Positions 1 through 8,432 of a stretch of 21,360 nt of DNA are shown here, one piece after another. This stretch comes from Trachelipus rathkii. Its lineage: Eukaryota > Arthropoda > Malacostraca > Isopoda > Trachelipodidae. The notes under the pieces were generated by a model that saw nothing but the letters and a program-made list of their open reading frames with translations, made no database searches and was not told the origin of the DNA. Each line of letters starts with the position of its first letter. The first letter of the stretch is position 1. A program made the translations under genes and the position numbers. The stretch covers positions 7,501-28,860 of the forward strand of contig JABUQX010022829.1 in assembly GCA_015478945.1 (NCBI GenBank), in the 5' to 3' direction.

Positions 1-189
1 GGTGGTTATATTTTTTGGAATAATTTGAAAAATGTCAAAAGGCCCTTATAGATCTGACAAATGGACAAAGATTTGTCGCCATATTGCTTCAAAATTTGGC
101 TATAGTTTTATTGTTGTTTGGAAAAAAAAGTTCTATAAAGTTTCATTTTAAATTGAAATACTTTCCCTTATGTTGACGTAATTTATTTG

Positions 190-306
190 TTTATAAAGCT
201 CAATATTCGGCCGAATAGTTCGGCTCAGAAAGCCGAATACCGAATATTCGGTATTTTGGCCGAATAGGCCGAATACCGAATACTTACCAATTTTTGGCCA
301 TCCCTA
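190..306 (-). mobile_element. hAT-like transposon terminus with CCGAATA subterminal repeats
   Basis: Read on the minus strand from 306, the sequence begins TAGGGATGGCCAAAAATTGG, which has the look of a hAT terminal inverted repeat (TAGGG/CAGGG start). Immediately inside is a cluster of direct and inverted copies of CCGAATA/TATTCGG between about 205 and 285. Dense subterminal motif arrays of this kind are typical of hAT ends, where they bind the transposase. The outer edge abuts an (AT)n tract, so a target duplication cannot be read. The partner end is not visible and probably lies left of the window. Bases 1-190 are AT-rich and contain nothing I recognise. The superfamily call is an inference from the end sequence only. 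Confidence 0.5.
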
Positions 307-463
307 ATATATATATATATATATATATATACTATATATTAAGAATATTATATATATATTTATATTATATTATATAATATATATATAATATATATATATA
401 TAATAATATATATAGTATATAATATATATATATACTATTATATATATATATATTTAAATAGAC
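307..463. repeat. (AT)n microsatellite tract
   Basis: Imperfect TA/AT dinucleotide runs interrupted by short A or T slips. The tract separates the hAT-like end from a unique island. Confidence 0.95.
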
Positions 464-465
464 CG

Positions 466-672
466 ATATGAAAACATTTCTAAAGAATGCTGAATTTAAA
501 CTAGATTGAAAAATCTCGATTACTTAAAAAATTGACACTGAAGGATCCGAAATTAATTTCTTTTTCGATGCTTTTTAAAAAGATACTCCTTGGATATTCA
601 AATAACGTGATGAAACAAATGGGAGTTGAAATTCATGTTGGCACCCCTCCCAAACCTCGTAAGTTTGCTGCA
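466..672 (+). other. Unique island between two AT tracts with a 42-codon open frame
   Basis: About 200 bp of non-repetitive sequence flanked on both sides by (AT)n. A plus-strand ATG at 568 opens a 42-codon frame ending at 696; its first part (MLFKKILLGYSNNVMKQMGV, then EIHVGTPPKPRKFAA) has a protein-like composition, and its last codons run into the AT repeat. I do not recognise the peptide. It could be a remnant exon stranded between microsatellites, or chance. No promoter, splice site or homologue within the window supports it. Confidence 0.15.
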
Positions 673-735
673 TATATATTATATATATATATATAATATA
701 ATATATATATAATATATATATATATCAGATATATA

Positions 736-792
<57 letters not shown>

Positions 793-793
793 C
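673..793. repeat. (AT)n microsatellite tract
   Basis: TA dinucleotide runs with a few short interruptions. It borders the inverted-end element that starts at about 797. Confidence 0.95.
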
Positions 794-1029
794 AGACCGT
801 TATGTTCTTACGGACTCGGTCGAGTTTTGATTTTTTGTTATTTCATTCTATTTTTTATAATATATATTCTCTCCAGTATATGATCAATACCTAACAGTCA
901 ATTAAGAGGTGCAAAAACATGTTACAAAAATATTATAGGGGACATGGATACGTTTTACGACTCCGTCAGATTTAAACATTTATTTTATTTTTTTATTTAT
1001 AACTAAAGCACATACCCAAGAGGGTTAAA

Positions 1030-1240
1030 CCGCAAGAGACATGGCAGGATCGGGGTCTCAATCGGCCTTCCGGGATCGGAACGACAGGGTTAGAGGGGGG
1101 CCAGTAAGAGAGGGAGGGGGGGGGGTGGGAAAAACCGACGAGAAACGGGAAGAAAGATTACTGCATGGGGAGGGGCCGCTCGGGGAGGGGGGTACGTTCT
1201 TATTTCCCCCTCTGTCCCCGTCGGCTCGAGCCCCCTAATT
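1030..1240 (+). other. G-rich island with a G-quadruplex-type run
   Basis: In a window that is otherwise strongly AT-rich, about 200 bp are GC-rich and purine-skewed on the plus strand. Positions 1112-1129 read as G3, A, G10, T, G3, which satisfies a four-tract G-quadruplex pattern; G6 runs lie at 1095-1100 and near 1190, and a C-rich stretch follows at 1205-1235. A 65-codon open frame crosses the island (1041-1238), but it is mostly Gly, Arg and Pro from the base composition and is probably not a gene. The island lies inside the inverted-end element. Confidence 0.5.
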
Positions 1241-1285
1241 TATTAATTTTTTTTTTTTTATTTTCTTACATTTTTTTTAATAACC

Positions 1286-1530
1286 TTTTCACGTTGATTG
1301 CCAAAAATATAGTAATTGATTTTATTACTCAGTGTCATACTTTTAGAGATATTTTTGAAGATATTTATATAAAAAAATTTTTTATTTTTGCTTTTTCAAA
1401 ATTTTTGTATTAAGCTTTATACGCTGATTTCCAAATATGTAATTAGTTTTTCTGTAAGTGTCGTACTTTTTGGAGATATTTCATTTTTTTTATAATTTTA
1501 TTGATATAATTGTGATTTTTAAATAAATAT
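1286..1530 (+). repeat. Two diverged tandem units of about 125 bp
   Basis: The stretch beginning near 1286 (CACGTTGATTGCCAAA, then AGTGTCATACTTTTAGAGAT) recurs near 1411 as TACGCTGATTTCCAAA and AAGTGTCGTACTTTTTGGAG, in the same order and spacing. This is a two-copy direct tandem repeat within the inverted-end element. No coding potential is apparent. Confidence 0.55.
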
Positions 1531-1670
1531 ATAAATTATTTCGAACTTATTGAATCATGTTTTTCACCATGAAATTCATTGTAGTATCATTATTTACCTA
1601 GCAATTCATGTTTAAAATATAAAAAAAAAAAAAAAAAAAAAAAAACTGACGGAGTCTAAAAACATAACAC

Positions 1671-1778
<108 letters not shown>

Positions 1779-1782
1779 TATA

Positions 1783-3075
1783 TTTATTATCATGTTCATT
1801 ATCAAGAGATTCATCATCGTTCTCGGATTGGGGTAGGTGCGATAGAAAATTAGTTTAGAAAAAGACAGCAGAAGAATAGACGCATGGTCGAAAGAAATCC
1901 CAGCTTACCGCCCCCTTATTATAACCGTAGATGAGAACTCGTCGCCAGTCAAAAAAATCCACCCTACGGCTTCACGGGACTGCGACGTACCGCTCCCTGA
2001 TAGATCTCGTCAATGTAGGGTTCATCTCTTGGTCCAGGTGGGCCACAACCATACCCCCTCACAAAACTCCGCCATTCACTCCTATTATGCACCTTTTTTC
2101 TCGCCTCTGACAAACTCACATTTCTCTCCTCCAGGCATTCCTTTACTGACTCAATCCACTTTTTCTTCGGTCTCCCAGCCGGTCGATTCCCTGCACACTC
2201 ACCACTACAGATCCGCTAAACTAACGACTATTATCCATCCTTACGCATGACCAAACCATCTCAGTGTACTTTCACTTATTCTCTTATTTACTCTTTTTTA
2301 TACACCACCAATCCCTAATGCGTCATCTCCTCATTTTATCGAATTGTCTCAAACCCAACACGCCCTTTAAGATTGCTATCTGAACACACTGTGTACTTTA
2401 GACCTTATACCTGCTTATTCCAGACCATAGGTCTCACATACTAAACATTAACCACAGGTAATAAACATTCCCTAATGTGAGGCCCTAGCGCCATTCAAAG
2501 ACTTAGTCATTTCACATCCACCAACGATTTAATTGCACCAGCCACCTTCCTGCCATTCACAACTTTCCTACTACACTCTGGATCATCCGTTCCCTTTCAT
2601 CTAACATATATTTTAAAATATTTAAACTCAGAAACGTGTTCAGCTGCTCACCGATCTCAAACATAACTTCACACCGAGGACCGTCATCACTCACAACCAT
2701 AAACTTACTGCTTATCTACGTTTACTTTCAAACGTCTCCTTCACACCCTGCCAAATCTTTTTACCAATCCTCTCAATCTCTCTTCATATTCGCCACACAA
2801 AAACTAAATCATCCGCGTATAATAGGTATGGCACCCTTCACTCTCTTTCATTCTTCCATCATTCTAACACCATACCCTGCCCCCCCACCTCAAATTCTTT
2901 CATAACGCCATCCATAAGGACTGAATAACCAAGGAAACGTTAACACATGCCCTTGCCGCACTCCACTATAATATTAACACAACTAATCATTTTCGACTCC
3001 ATTTACTTTACACACGCTTTCACTATCGTCATACATCTTTTGAATACATTCAGAAGCCTACCACCAACATCATAA
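1783..3075 (-). mobile_element. 5'-truncated LINE (non-LTR retrotransposon) copy, minus strand
   Basis: The minus strand from 3075 to about 1783 carries the 3' part of a LINE: part of the reverse transcriptase domain, the C-terminal tail of the ORF and a 3' UTR ending in an (AT)n tract. Protein landmarks are listed in the separate pseudogene entry. The reading frame is broken by many stops and frameshifts, so the copy is dead. The 5' end is lost at about 3075, exactly where an oppositely oriented copy of the same LINE begins. The clade is uncertain. The C-terminal tail, without an RNase H domain, resembles endonuclease-type LINEs common in arthropods and molluscs. Confidence 0.85.
2110..3075 (-). 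pseudogene. Decayed LINE reverse transcriptase and C-terminal tail
   Basis: Reverse transcription for target-primed insertion is the ancestral role. On the minus strand one reads, across several frames, GGRLLNVFKRCMT near 3068-3030, a VECGKGMC segment near 2965-2944 matching the usual GVRQGC region, then LMDGVMKE near 2915. The catalytic motif YADD lies at 2819-2808, followed by LVL. Further on come RWFGH near 2262-2246 and GRPKKKWIESVKECLEERN near 2200-2120, the basic tail seen at the end of many LINE ORF2-type proteins. Stops and single-base indels interrupt every frame. The YADD aspartates are intact, but the gene cannot be translated as a whole. Confidence 0.8.
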
Positions 3076-3812
3076 ATCACTAACACAATTAAATCCTTGG
3101 TGGATCTAAAGGGCCTAGTCTTGAGTGCGATAGGGTTCTGCATGAGGGTAAGTTGTGTTACCTGTGTTAATGTATTAGTAGTGAGACTATGGTCTGGAAT
3201 AAGAGGTATGCCGTCTAAAGTACAATGTGTTAGATGGACAATCTTAGGGGGTGTGTTAGGTGTGAGAAGAATTAATAAATATGAGGAATGAACGTATTAG
3301 AGAGTTGTGTGGTGTAAAGAAAGGGGTAAATGAGAAAGTACGTTGAGATGGTTTAGTCAAGTGGAAAGGATGGATGATAGTCGGGTGGTTAAATGAATGT
3401 ATAGTGTGCAGTGTGGGCAAGTCGACCGGCTGGTAAGATCGAAGAAAAAAGTGGATTAAGTCAGCAAAGAATGTCTGGAGGAGAGAAATGGCGAGTTTAT
3501 CAGAGGCGAGAAATAAAGGTGCATAATAGGATGATGAATGGCGGGTTTTGTGAACACGGGGGGTACGGTTGGCCCACCTGGGCCAAAGGATGAGCCCTAC
3601 ATTGACGAGATACCATAGTGAGGGTCTGTTACAGTCCCGTGAAGCTCTAGGGTGGATTTGCTGACTGCGACGATTCTCAGCTAAAAGTATAAAGGGGGCG
3701 ATAAGGTTGGGCTTTCTTTTCGGCTTGCGTCAAATTCTTCTACTGCTTTTCTGTTTCCAGTGCATGCTACGCATTTTACCCCCAGTCTTGGGAGAGAAGG
3801 TTAGGAGATGAT
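3076..3812 (+). mobile_element. Second LINE copy, 3' part only, plus strand
   Basis: This is the same LINE family in the opposite orientation, starting after the RT catalytic motif. Across frames it encodes CDRVLHEGKL (about 3128), VWNKRY (about 3195), MDNLRG (about 3235), RNERIRELCGVKKGVNEKV (about 3290), RWFSHVERMDDSRVVKRMYS (about 3347) and KKKWIKSVKECLEERN (about 3440), followed by a 3' UTR to about 3812 and an (AT)n tail. WF.HVERM is a highly recognisable LINE C-terminal motif. The copy has several stops and is non-functional. It pairs with 1783-2535 as an inverted repeat. Confidence 0.82.
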
Positions 3813-3847
3813 ATATAATTATATAATAAATATATATATATAATATA

Positions 3848-3907
<60 letters not shown>

Positions 3908-4000
3908 TATATAGTTTTTTAATTTTTACTGTTTGTAGTATATATATATATATATACTAAAATATATATACTATATATATATATATTGTATATTAATATA

Positions 4001-4039
<39 letters not shown>

Positions 4040-4046
4040 ATGATAT

Positions 4047-4089
<43 letters not shown>

Positions 4090-4091
4090 TT
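3811..4091. repeat. (AT)n microsatellite block
   Basis: Two long TA runs separated by a short unique piece near 3915-3940 (TTTTTTAATTTTTACTGTTT). The block links the plus-strand LINE tail to a hAT-like end at 4092. Confidence 0.95.
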
Positions 4092-4200
4092 TAGGGTACC
4101 GGAACTGATATTTTCAGTTCGGCGGAACGGAATTAGCCGGAAGTCCCCAAAAAATACCGGCCGGAATCCGGTTTGAACCAGAATTCTTATGAACTTTCCT
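4092..4200 (+). mobile_element. hAT-like terminus with GGAACGGAA/CCGGAA motifs
   Basis: The sequence starts TAGGGTACCGGAACTGAT and continues with repeated CGGAA/GGCGG motifs to about 4180. It resembles, with indels, the minus-strand end at 7996 (TAGAGATGCACCGGAG, then CCGGTTCG and CCGCCGGAACCGG). The two could be the ends of one hAT element of about 3.9 kb (4092-7996). A small perfect hairpin, GAACTGA/TCAGTTC, lies at about 4102-4120. Flanking (AT)n hides any target duplication. The superfamily assignment is inferred from the end sequence. Confidence 0.45.
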
Positions 4201-4260
4201 TTAATATAAAGAAATGTAAATGAAAATTTTATTGTTACCTTCAATATCAAAAATTCGATA

Positions 4261-4376
4261 TAATATATATATATATAATTATATATATATAACTAATATA
4301 TATATATATAATATTATATATATATATATATAATATATATATATATGTATATACTATATATATATATATATATAAA
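4261..4376. repeat. (AT)n microsatellite tract
   Basis: TA dinucleotide runs with short slips, inside the putative hAT element near its left end. Confidence 0.95.
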
Positions 4377-4985
4377 TAACAGGTTTTTGATAAAGATTTT
4401 ATTCATTAATTTATTGGCATTTTAAAAACAATTTTGTGAGGTTATTATTATGACAAATCTGCATTATTCATAAAAGATTTTTTATTATTAGTGATGTTAC
4501 AAAATCTATAATAGAGTGTAAAATACGACGAAAAACAAAACGAGCAAGTGGTAGTACACCAAAAAACATTTAATACAACTCCACTTCATAAACATATGGA
4601 AATATCACCGAAGAGAATATCTGATATTAAAAATTTGGATAGAAAAGGAGAGTCCTGTATTTCGCTAAACAAATGAACCCCTAAAGAGCGAAAATCTATA
4701 GCCATGAAACAAGTGAGTCTTGAGGAAAGTTTCGGCACTCAAAAAAGATTTGCAGGATCAATAACCCCAAACCATAGGCAATTCAACAGAAAATAATGAA
4801 TTTTATTGCAATGAGAACAGCCCATTCACAATCACTATGAAGAACAAGGAGTCAAGAACTTATTGCCCCACCTCAACCAAAATTCTTTATCCTAGTAAGA
4901 AAATATTTGGTAGAGATGTTACAACTTTATACAGGAAATTGAGATCAGCAGTATTCGCGAAGAGTTATCTAAGGCGGATCAGATA
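4377..4985. other. Unassigned stretch just outside the visible mirror
   Basis: About 600 bp of AT-rich unique sequence without recognisable coding or repeat content. Its mirror partner, if the palindrome continues, would lie beyond the right edge of the window, so whether it belongs to the arm cannot be judged here. An open frame from 4837 runs out of this stretch into the arm (105 codons). It reads antisense to a conserved splice-donor-like site and is not kept in frame in the other arm, so I do not call it a gene. Confidence 0.5.
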
Positions 4986-5092
4986 TCATTTACTACAGAT
5001 ATATCGGACAGCTAAATATTCAAACGAATCATTTATTTCTTTAACTGCTCAACTGCATACCAGCGATAGAAAAAAATGGACTGTGTACTTAC

Positions 5093-5155
5093 TCATTGAC
5101 CGTCCTTCCAGGTTCTCATTCGGAATGACATCGCTATTGAATTTTGAAATATGAG
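5093..5155 (-). pseudogene. Candidate decayed exon with conserved donor site (left copy)
   Basis: On the minus strand, sequence ending at 5093 is followed by GTAAGTACACAG, a strong 5' splice-site consensus, which is conserved at the mirrored position in the right arm. The left copy lacks the clean acceptor seen in the right copy (TTTCAAAATTC instead of TTTTTCAG), and its peptide has drifted. A 65-codon minus frame (5246-5049) overlaps it but reads straight through the donor. The product is not recognised. Confidence 0.25.
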
Positions 5156-5736
5156 AAGTGGGAAATCCTCCAAAAAAAAATCCATTTGATCCTTCGAGAT
5201 GAAGCACATACCATGAAACTTGGAAATGATTTAGCAGGATACACAAGTTCTCGCTCTGTTTTACTTAACAAGCTTCAACTTGTTAATAAAAATCCTTATT
5301 TCTCACAAAAACACTAATGATTTAATTGAAAGAATGTAGGATTTTTTTACACATTTTCATCATTCCAAGTTTAAGCTTGTAATGACCTAATAGAATACAA
5401 GAGCTTGGATTCCACAATGTTGCTAAACCCCACTTATCAATTCAAATGTTAATCAGGTGGAATATGCATTATCTGATTCTAGAAAGAATTGAGTGTTTGA
5501 AAAGTCCTGCAAGATTATATTTTAGAACAATCAAACATTCAAACTATGATTACTTTGCAAGTTTATATTGTAGAACAATCAAACATTCAAGCTAGATTGC
5601 TAATAATTCAAACATCACTTGAAAAAAATCTAAGGGTTTTTCAAAAACATTTCTCATGGTTACGGAAACTATTAAGCAAAATCATCATCAATTATCATCA
5701 TCAATTATGATTCTCCACCGTCGGTCTTCGAGTTGA
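5156..5736. other. AT-rich non-coding stretch of the left arm
   Basis: This is mirrored by about 20600-21180. It contains short direct repeats of the pattern TTATATTTTAGAACAATCAAAC / TTATATTGTAGAACAATCAAAC at about 5516-5588, each followed by an ATTCAAGCTAG- or ATTCAAACTATG-like segment. I see no gene. The mirrored right-arm stretch has GATTGTTCTAA repeated in the same way at about 20710 and 20760. Confidence 0.5.
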
Positions 5737-5850
5737 CCACTACCTCTTAAATACTCTGAGGATGACAGTAGTGGAGTCACTTTAAAGAGGAAGGAGCCGA
5801 AGAAATGCGAGTTATATTTGATGAATAACAAAGGAAGTAGAGATGAATAG
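5737..5850 (+). pseudogene. Candidate decayed coding fragment, left copy
   Basis: An open stretch of 37 codons on the plus strand contains SEDDSSGVTLKRKEPKKCEL, acidic then lysine-rich. The mirrored right-arm sequence (about 20430-20560, minus) encodes related words in shifted frames, such as TVKEDREG and KKTEKAE, so both copies appear to be frameshifted descendants of one coding segment. There is no recognised domain. The low-complexity, charged composition would suit a linker region. Confidence 0.25.
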
Positions 5851-6084
5851 GACTCATAAAATCAGATTTTGTGGGTTCTGGGTCTGATGTTGTATAGTAC
5901 TGAGTATGTATCCAAGATATACAAACTGACTTTATTTTTTCCAAATGTCGATAAGTTTAATGTAGTATGAAAAAGGATACACCTCGATATTGGTGATGTA
6001 ATTTTACCAGTTGAAATGAACTACTGTAGTAGCTAGTTACAGGAAGAAGGTTTGGGGTAATGCGTCGATCACGTAAGCACAAGA

Positions 6085-6354
6085 GGTGCCTTGCTCGTCG
6101 CATGAACATTTGCGTGAGCATGAAACCCCAGACTTGATTCGTTGTGGTGCTCTTCTCCTTTCAGTTACTTCTGGTTCTGTGAACTTCTTGCCTTCTCTGT
6201 TTTTTCCACACTGTATTTATCTTCTCTCATTTAAAGCTCGTTCTGCGCTTCACCAAGATTGCGTTAGGTGTTGAGTCTTTGGTTATGGGTTCTTCTGTTT
6301 TATTTTTTGCCTCTTCCTTGAACAGGGTCCTGCCGTCGAAGCCGTGATGAACTG
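6085..6354 (+). pseudogene. Candidate micro-exon region, left copy (donor site lost)
   Basis: The segment contains CTCCTTTCAG before 6165 and CTTGAACAG before 6326, both acceptor-like. The short piece 6326-6354 (29 nt) matches the right-arm micro-exon with one base missing, and the following bases are TAAATT instead of GTAAGT, so this copy would not splice. A 62-codon frame from 6086 reads through the first acceptor and is not maintained in the other arm. Confidence 0.25.
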
Positions 6355-6359
6355 TAAAT

Positions 6360-6446
6360 TATATACTATGTATTACTATATATATATAATAGTATATAAT
6401 ATATATAAATATATTATATATATTAATTTAATATATACTATATATA
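6360..6446. repeat. (AT)n microsatellite tract, left arm
   Basis: TA-rich imperfect repeat, mirrored by 19840-19940 in the right arm at a different length. Confidence 0.9.
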
Positions 6447-6447
6447 T

Positions 6448-6592
6448 GAGATGTATTGTGACATCCGCCATGCCGCAATCCGCTCAGCAGCCGAAATTCT
6501 CTGAAAACACCGTCATCCGCATTTCCACACTTCAAGCGACACCGCATACCGCTACTTATTTATGTCATAGGATGCAGAGTGTTATATTAGGT
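6448..6592 (+). mobile_element. CATCCGCA-motif patch, left copy (transposon subterminal repeats)
   Basis: A GC-richer island flanked by (AT)n, with repeated CATCCGC/CCGCAT-type words (ACATCCGCCATGCCGCAATC at 6470; TCATCCGCATTTCC; ACCGCATACCGC). Together with 7255-7394 it brackets about 0.66 kb. Clusters of TCCGCAT/GCGGATG motifs are a common feature of hAT-type element ends. The right-arm partner is 19703-19836. The identity of the element is an inference. Confidence 0.4.
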
Positions 6593-6805
6593 ATATATAA
6601 TATATATATATATTATATATCTATTATATATATTGCTTTATATATTATATATATGTATTATATGTATATAGTAATATATAATATAATACTATTTTATAAT
6701 ATATTAATATATACTATATATATATATATATTATATAGTAATATATATATATATATTAATATTTATATTACTATATATATATATATAAATATATGTATGT
6801 ATATA
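6593..6805. repeat. (AT)n microsatellite block, left arm
   Basis: Long TA-rich imperfect repeat with scattered single-base interruptions, mirrored by 19460-19700. Confidence 0.92.
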
Positions 6806-7158
6806 GCTAAATATTAGTATTTCTGCAGGGCCTAAGATACTAAAAGTTGTTTTTTTTTAAATTTTTATCTTTTTTATTTATTTGTTTGAAAAGCTATTTT
6901 GTTTTAAAATTATAAACGTAATGAAAGGTGATTCGTTGCAGTGTTACAAGTGAACAATTATTTAGCTCAGTGGTTCTCTATTTACATGAATAGCTAGTGC
7001 AGACTGTACTACACGAGGAGACGAGACTTAAGCTAACTTAATTTGTACCTCATATAAAATCTCACTGTAGTAGGATGGTGGGATGCAAAGCGAGTTTGGT
7101 CTTCGTCCCGCATCCTGGAATTTCAACTTCATTGAAAGGTCAAAACTCTCTCTCTCTT
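6806..7158. other. Interior of the CATCCGC-bracketed segment, left copy
   Basis: About 350 bp of non-coding sequence mirrored by about 19100-19450. The most conserved piece is GATGCAAAGCGAGTTTGGTC at about 7081 with CGCATCCTGGAA and CATTGAAAGGTCAAAACT downstream. A short (CT)n run precedes the next AT tract. I see no convincing reading frame: the two overlapping frames from 7075 and 7083 are mostly Ile/Tyr from the AT repeat. Confidence 0.5.
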
Positions 7159-7252
7159 ATATATATATATATACTAGAATATATATATATATATATATAT
7201 ATTTACATATTCATATATATATATATTATATATATTTATTATATATCAATTT
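7159..7252. repeat. (AT)n microsatellite tract, left arm
   Basis: TA runs following a (TC)n stretch, mirrored by 19018-19098, which also adjoins an AG/CT run. Confidence 0.92.
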
Positions 7253-7254
7253 TG

Positions 7255-7394
7255 TGCATGACTATCGCTATCCGCGCCGGGATGTGACTTAACATCCGCA
7301 TTCCGCGGATGTAATAAAATCTGACATGTAACATTACATTTCCGGCTCCGTGAAGTGTTCGAAATCTCACCTCCCAAAAATTTGACTATCCGAT
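7255..7394 (-). mobile_element. GCGGATG-motif patch, left copy
   Basis: It contains CTATCCGCGCCGGGATG, ACATCCGCATTCCGCGGATG and GACATGTAACATTACA, ending in TTTGACTATCCGATATAT. The right-arm partner is 18874-19017. The inverted GCGGATG/CATCCGC words could form local hairpins and resemble the subterminal arrays of hAT-type elements. Likely the opposite end of the segment beginning at 6448. Confidence 0.42.
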
Positions 7395-7996
7395 ATATAT
7401 AATATATTTATATATATATATTATAATCATAATATTATAATATATTTATATGATATATATATACTATATATATATAATTAACTAATATATAATATATAGT
7501 ATAGTATAGATATTTAAGATAATCCCCTCAGAATCAACGTATTGGATATTTTATTTAGTTTTTAGTGTTTAGTAGAAATTTTGCTTTTATATTTTCATTC
7601 TTTATATATATCTATAACTGAATATATTATATATATATATATATATAGCTAAGTATATTATATTATATATATTATTATATATAGTATCATATTATAATAT
7701 ATATATTATATCTATATATTTTATATGAAATTTGAATTTAATGTATGAATATGCATTTCTTAATCCATTATTTCTGAGGTATTTTGGAGAAAATACTTAT
7801 TTTAAGATAATACATCTTTAGGTCGATGCATATATGCCACAGGCTGTACTGAATGCTACACCAATGGGTAGCTTAATCCACAGTTTGGTTTAAAATAAAA
7901 TTATTCCAGAGAATTTTTTTCTCAGAAGTAGCTTTAAGTAATTTCCGGTTCCGGCGGAACGAACCGGAAAAATTGCCATTCTCCGGTGCATCTCTA
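7395..7996 (-). mobile_element. hAT-like right end with TIR at 7996, plus inner AT tracts
   Basis: Read on the minus strand from 7996, the sequence starts TAGAGATGCACCGGAGAATG. It then has CCGGTTCG and CCGCCGGAACCGG by 7940. TAGAGATGCACCG closely matches the start typical of many hAT elements. Inside are (AT)n tracts (about 7395-7510 and 7620-7725) and a short unique piece at 7510-7620 and 7730-7930. The right-arm partner is TAGAGGTGCCCGAA at 18278. Outer (AT)n prevents reading a target duplication. A possible partner end is at 4092. Confidence 0.55.
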
Positions 7997-8130
7997 ATAA
8001 TATATAGTATTATTATATATATATATATATTATATTATATTATATATATATATATATATAATATATATATATATAAATTATATCTATTAATAACTAATAA
8101 TATTATAATATTTTTTTTATTAAAATATTA
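7997..8130. repeat. (AT)n microsatellite tract, left arm
   Basis: TA runs with some AAT and poly-T interruptions just outside the hAT-like end, mirrored by 18138-18270. Confidence 0.9.
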
Positions 8131-8168
8131 AATTATAATACAACTATTCAATTATACAATTTAGTTTT

Positions 8169-8354
8169 TCATATAGTAGCAATGAGATCATAGAGGTGAA
8201 CATTTTGAATTGGATCTGCAATAATATAAATGCAACAGTTCTCTTCGCAATATGTTTGCTTATAAATTAAGATATATTTTTTTGTACTTCGGACCTTTTT
8301 ATCGATTTTATTTGTAGTTTTAACCAGTATGGTTATTCGGGTTAAATGCGTCAA
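8169..8354 (-). pseudogene. Candidate decayed coding fragment, left copy
   Basis: A 61-codon minus-strand frame. The segment KQTYCEENCCIYIIADPIQ aligns with KKTYCEATELCIYIMQDPF encoded on the plus strand of the right arm at about 18019-18075. The reading frame is therefore partly kept in both arms, although the flanking residues are frameshifted. The family is not recognised. It may be a relic of a protein carried by a transposon or simply AT-rich chance; the shared frame makes chance somewhat less likely. Confidence 0.25.
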
Positions 8355-8432
8355 TTGAGATTTTGCTTTGGATTCAAGTTCTGAGCTTGCAATTCTTTGA
8401 ATTAAAGTTTGTCATACTGCTATCGAATTATA

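Larger units (their letters stand above)
1783..3812. repeat. LINE-derived inverted repeat: about 0.75-kb arms, about 0.54-kb loop
   Basis: Positions 1783-2535 and 3076-3812 are reverse complements of each other along their length, with paired coordinates summing to about 5615. For example, CCACC at 2517-2521 faces GGTGG at 3099-3103, and CACGGGACTG near 1975 faces CAGTCCCGTG near 3631. The loop is the RT-coding part of the minus copy. A transcript crossing it would fold into a long imperfect hairpin. Divergence between the arms is visibly substantial, with many substitutions and indels. Confidence 0.85.

Noticed and set aside
1041..1238. 65-codon plus-strand frame in the G-rich island
   Set aside because: Composition is dictated by the G runs (Gly, Arg, Glu, Pro), and there is no homologue or signal in the window.
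2000..3600. Open frames at 2029, 2636, 3097 and 3411 as separate genes
   Set aside because: They are wrong-strand or wrong-frame readings of the two decayed LINE copies.
4837..5154. 105-codon plus-strand open frame
   Set aside because: It lies antisense to the conserved splice-donor site, its frame is not maintained in the mirrored right arm, and no domain is recognisable.
6344..6817. 157-codon plus-strand open frame
   Set aside because: Mostly Ile/Tyr from (AT)n translation, with a short stretch from the CATCCGC patch. It is not preserved in the other arm.
6962..6980. tRNA A-box-like word TAGCTCAGTGG (and TAGCTCAGCTGG on the minus strand near 19305)
   Set aside because: No B-box (GGTTCGANTCC) follows at a suitable distance in either arm, and no cloverleaf can be drawn, so neither a tRNA nor a tRNA-derived SINE is supported.
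6965..6980. CAGTGGTTCTC, the start of many hAT terminal repeats
   Set aside because: The mirrored right-arm sequence reads CAGCTGGTCTC, no partner end is present, and similarity continues on both sides of the word, so it is not an element boundary.
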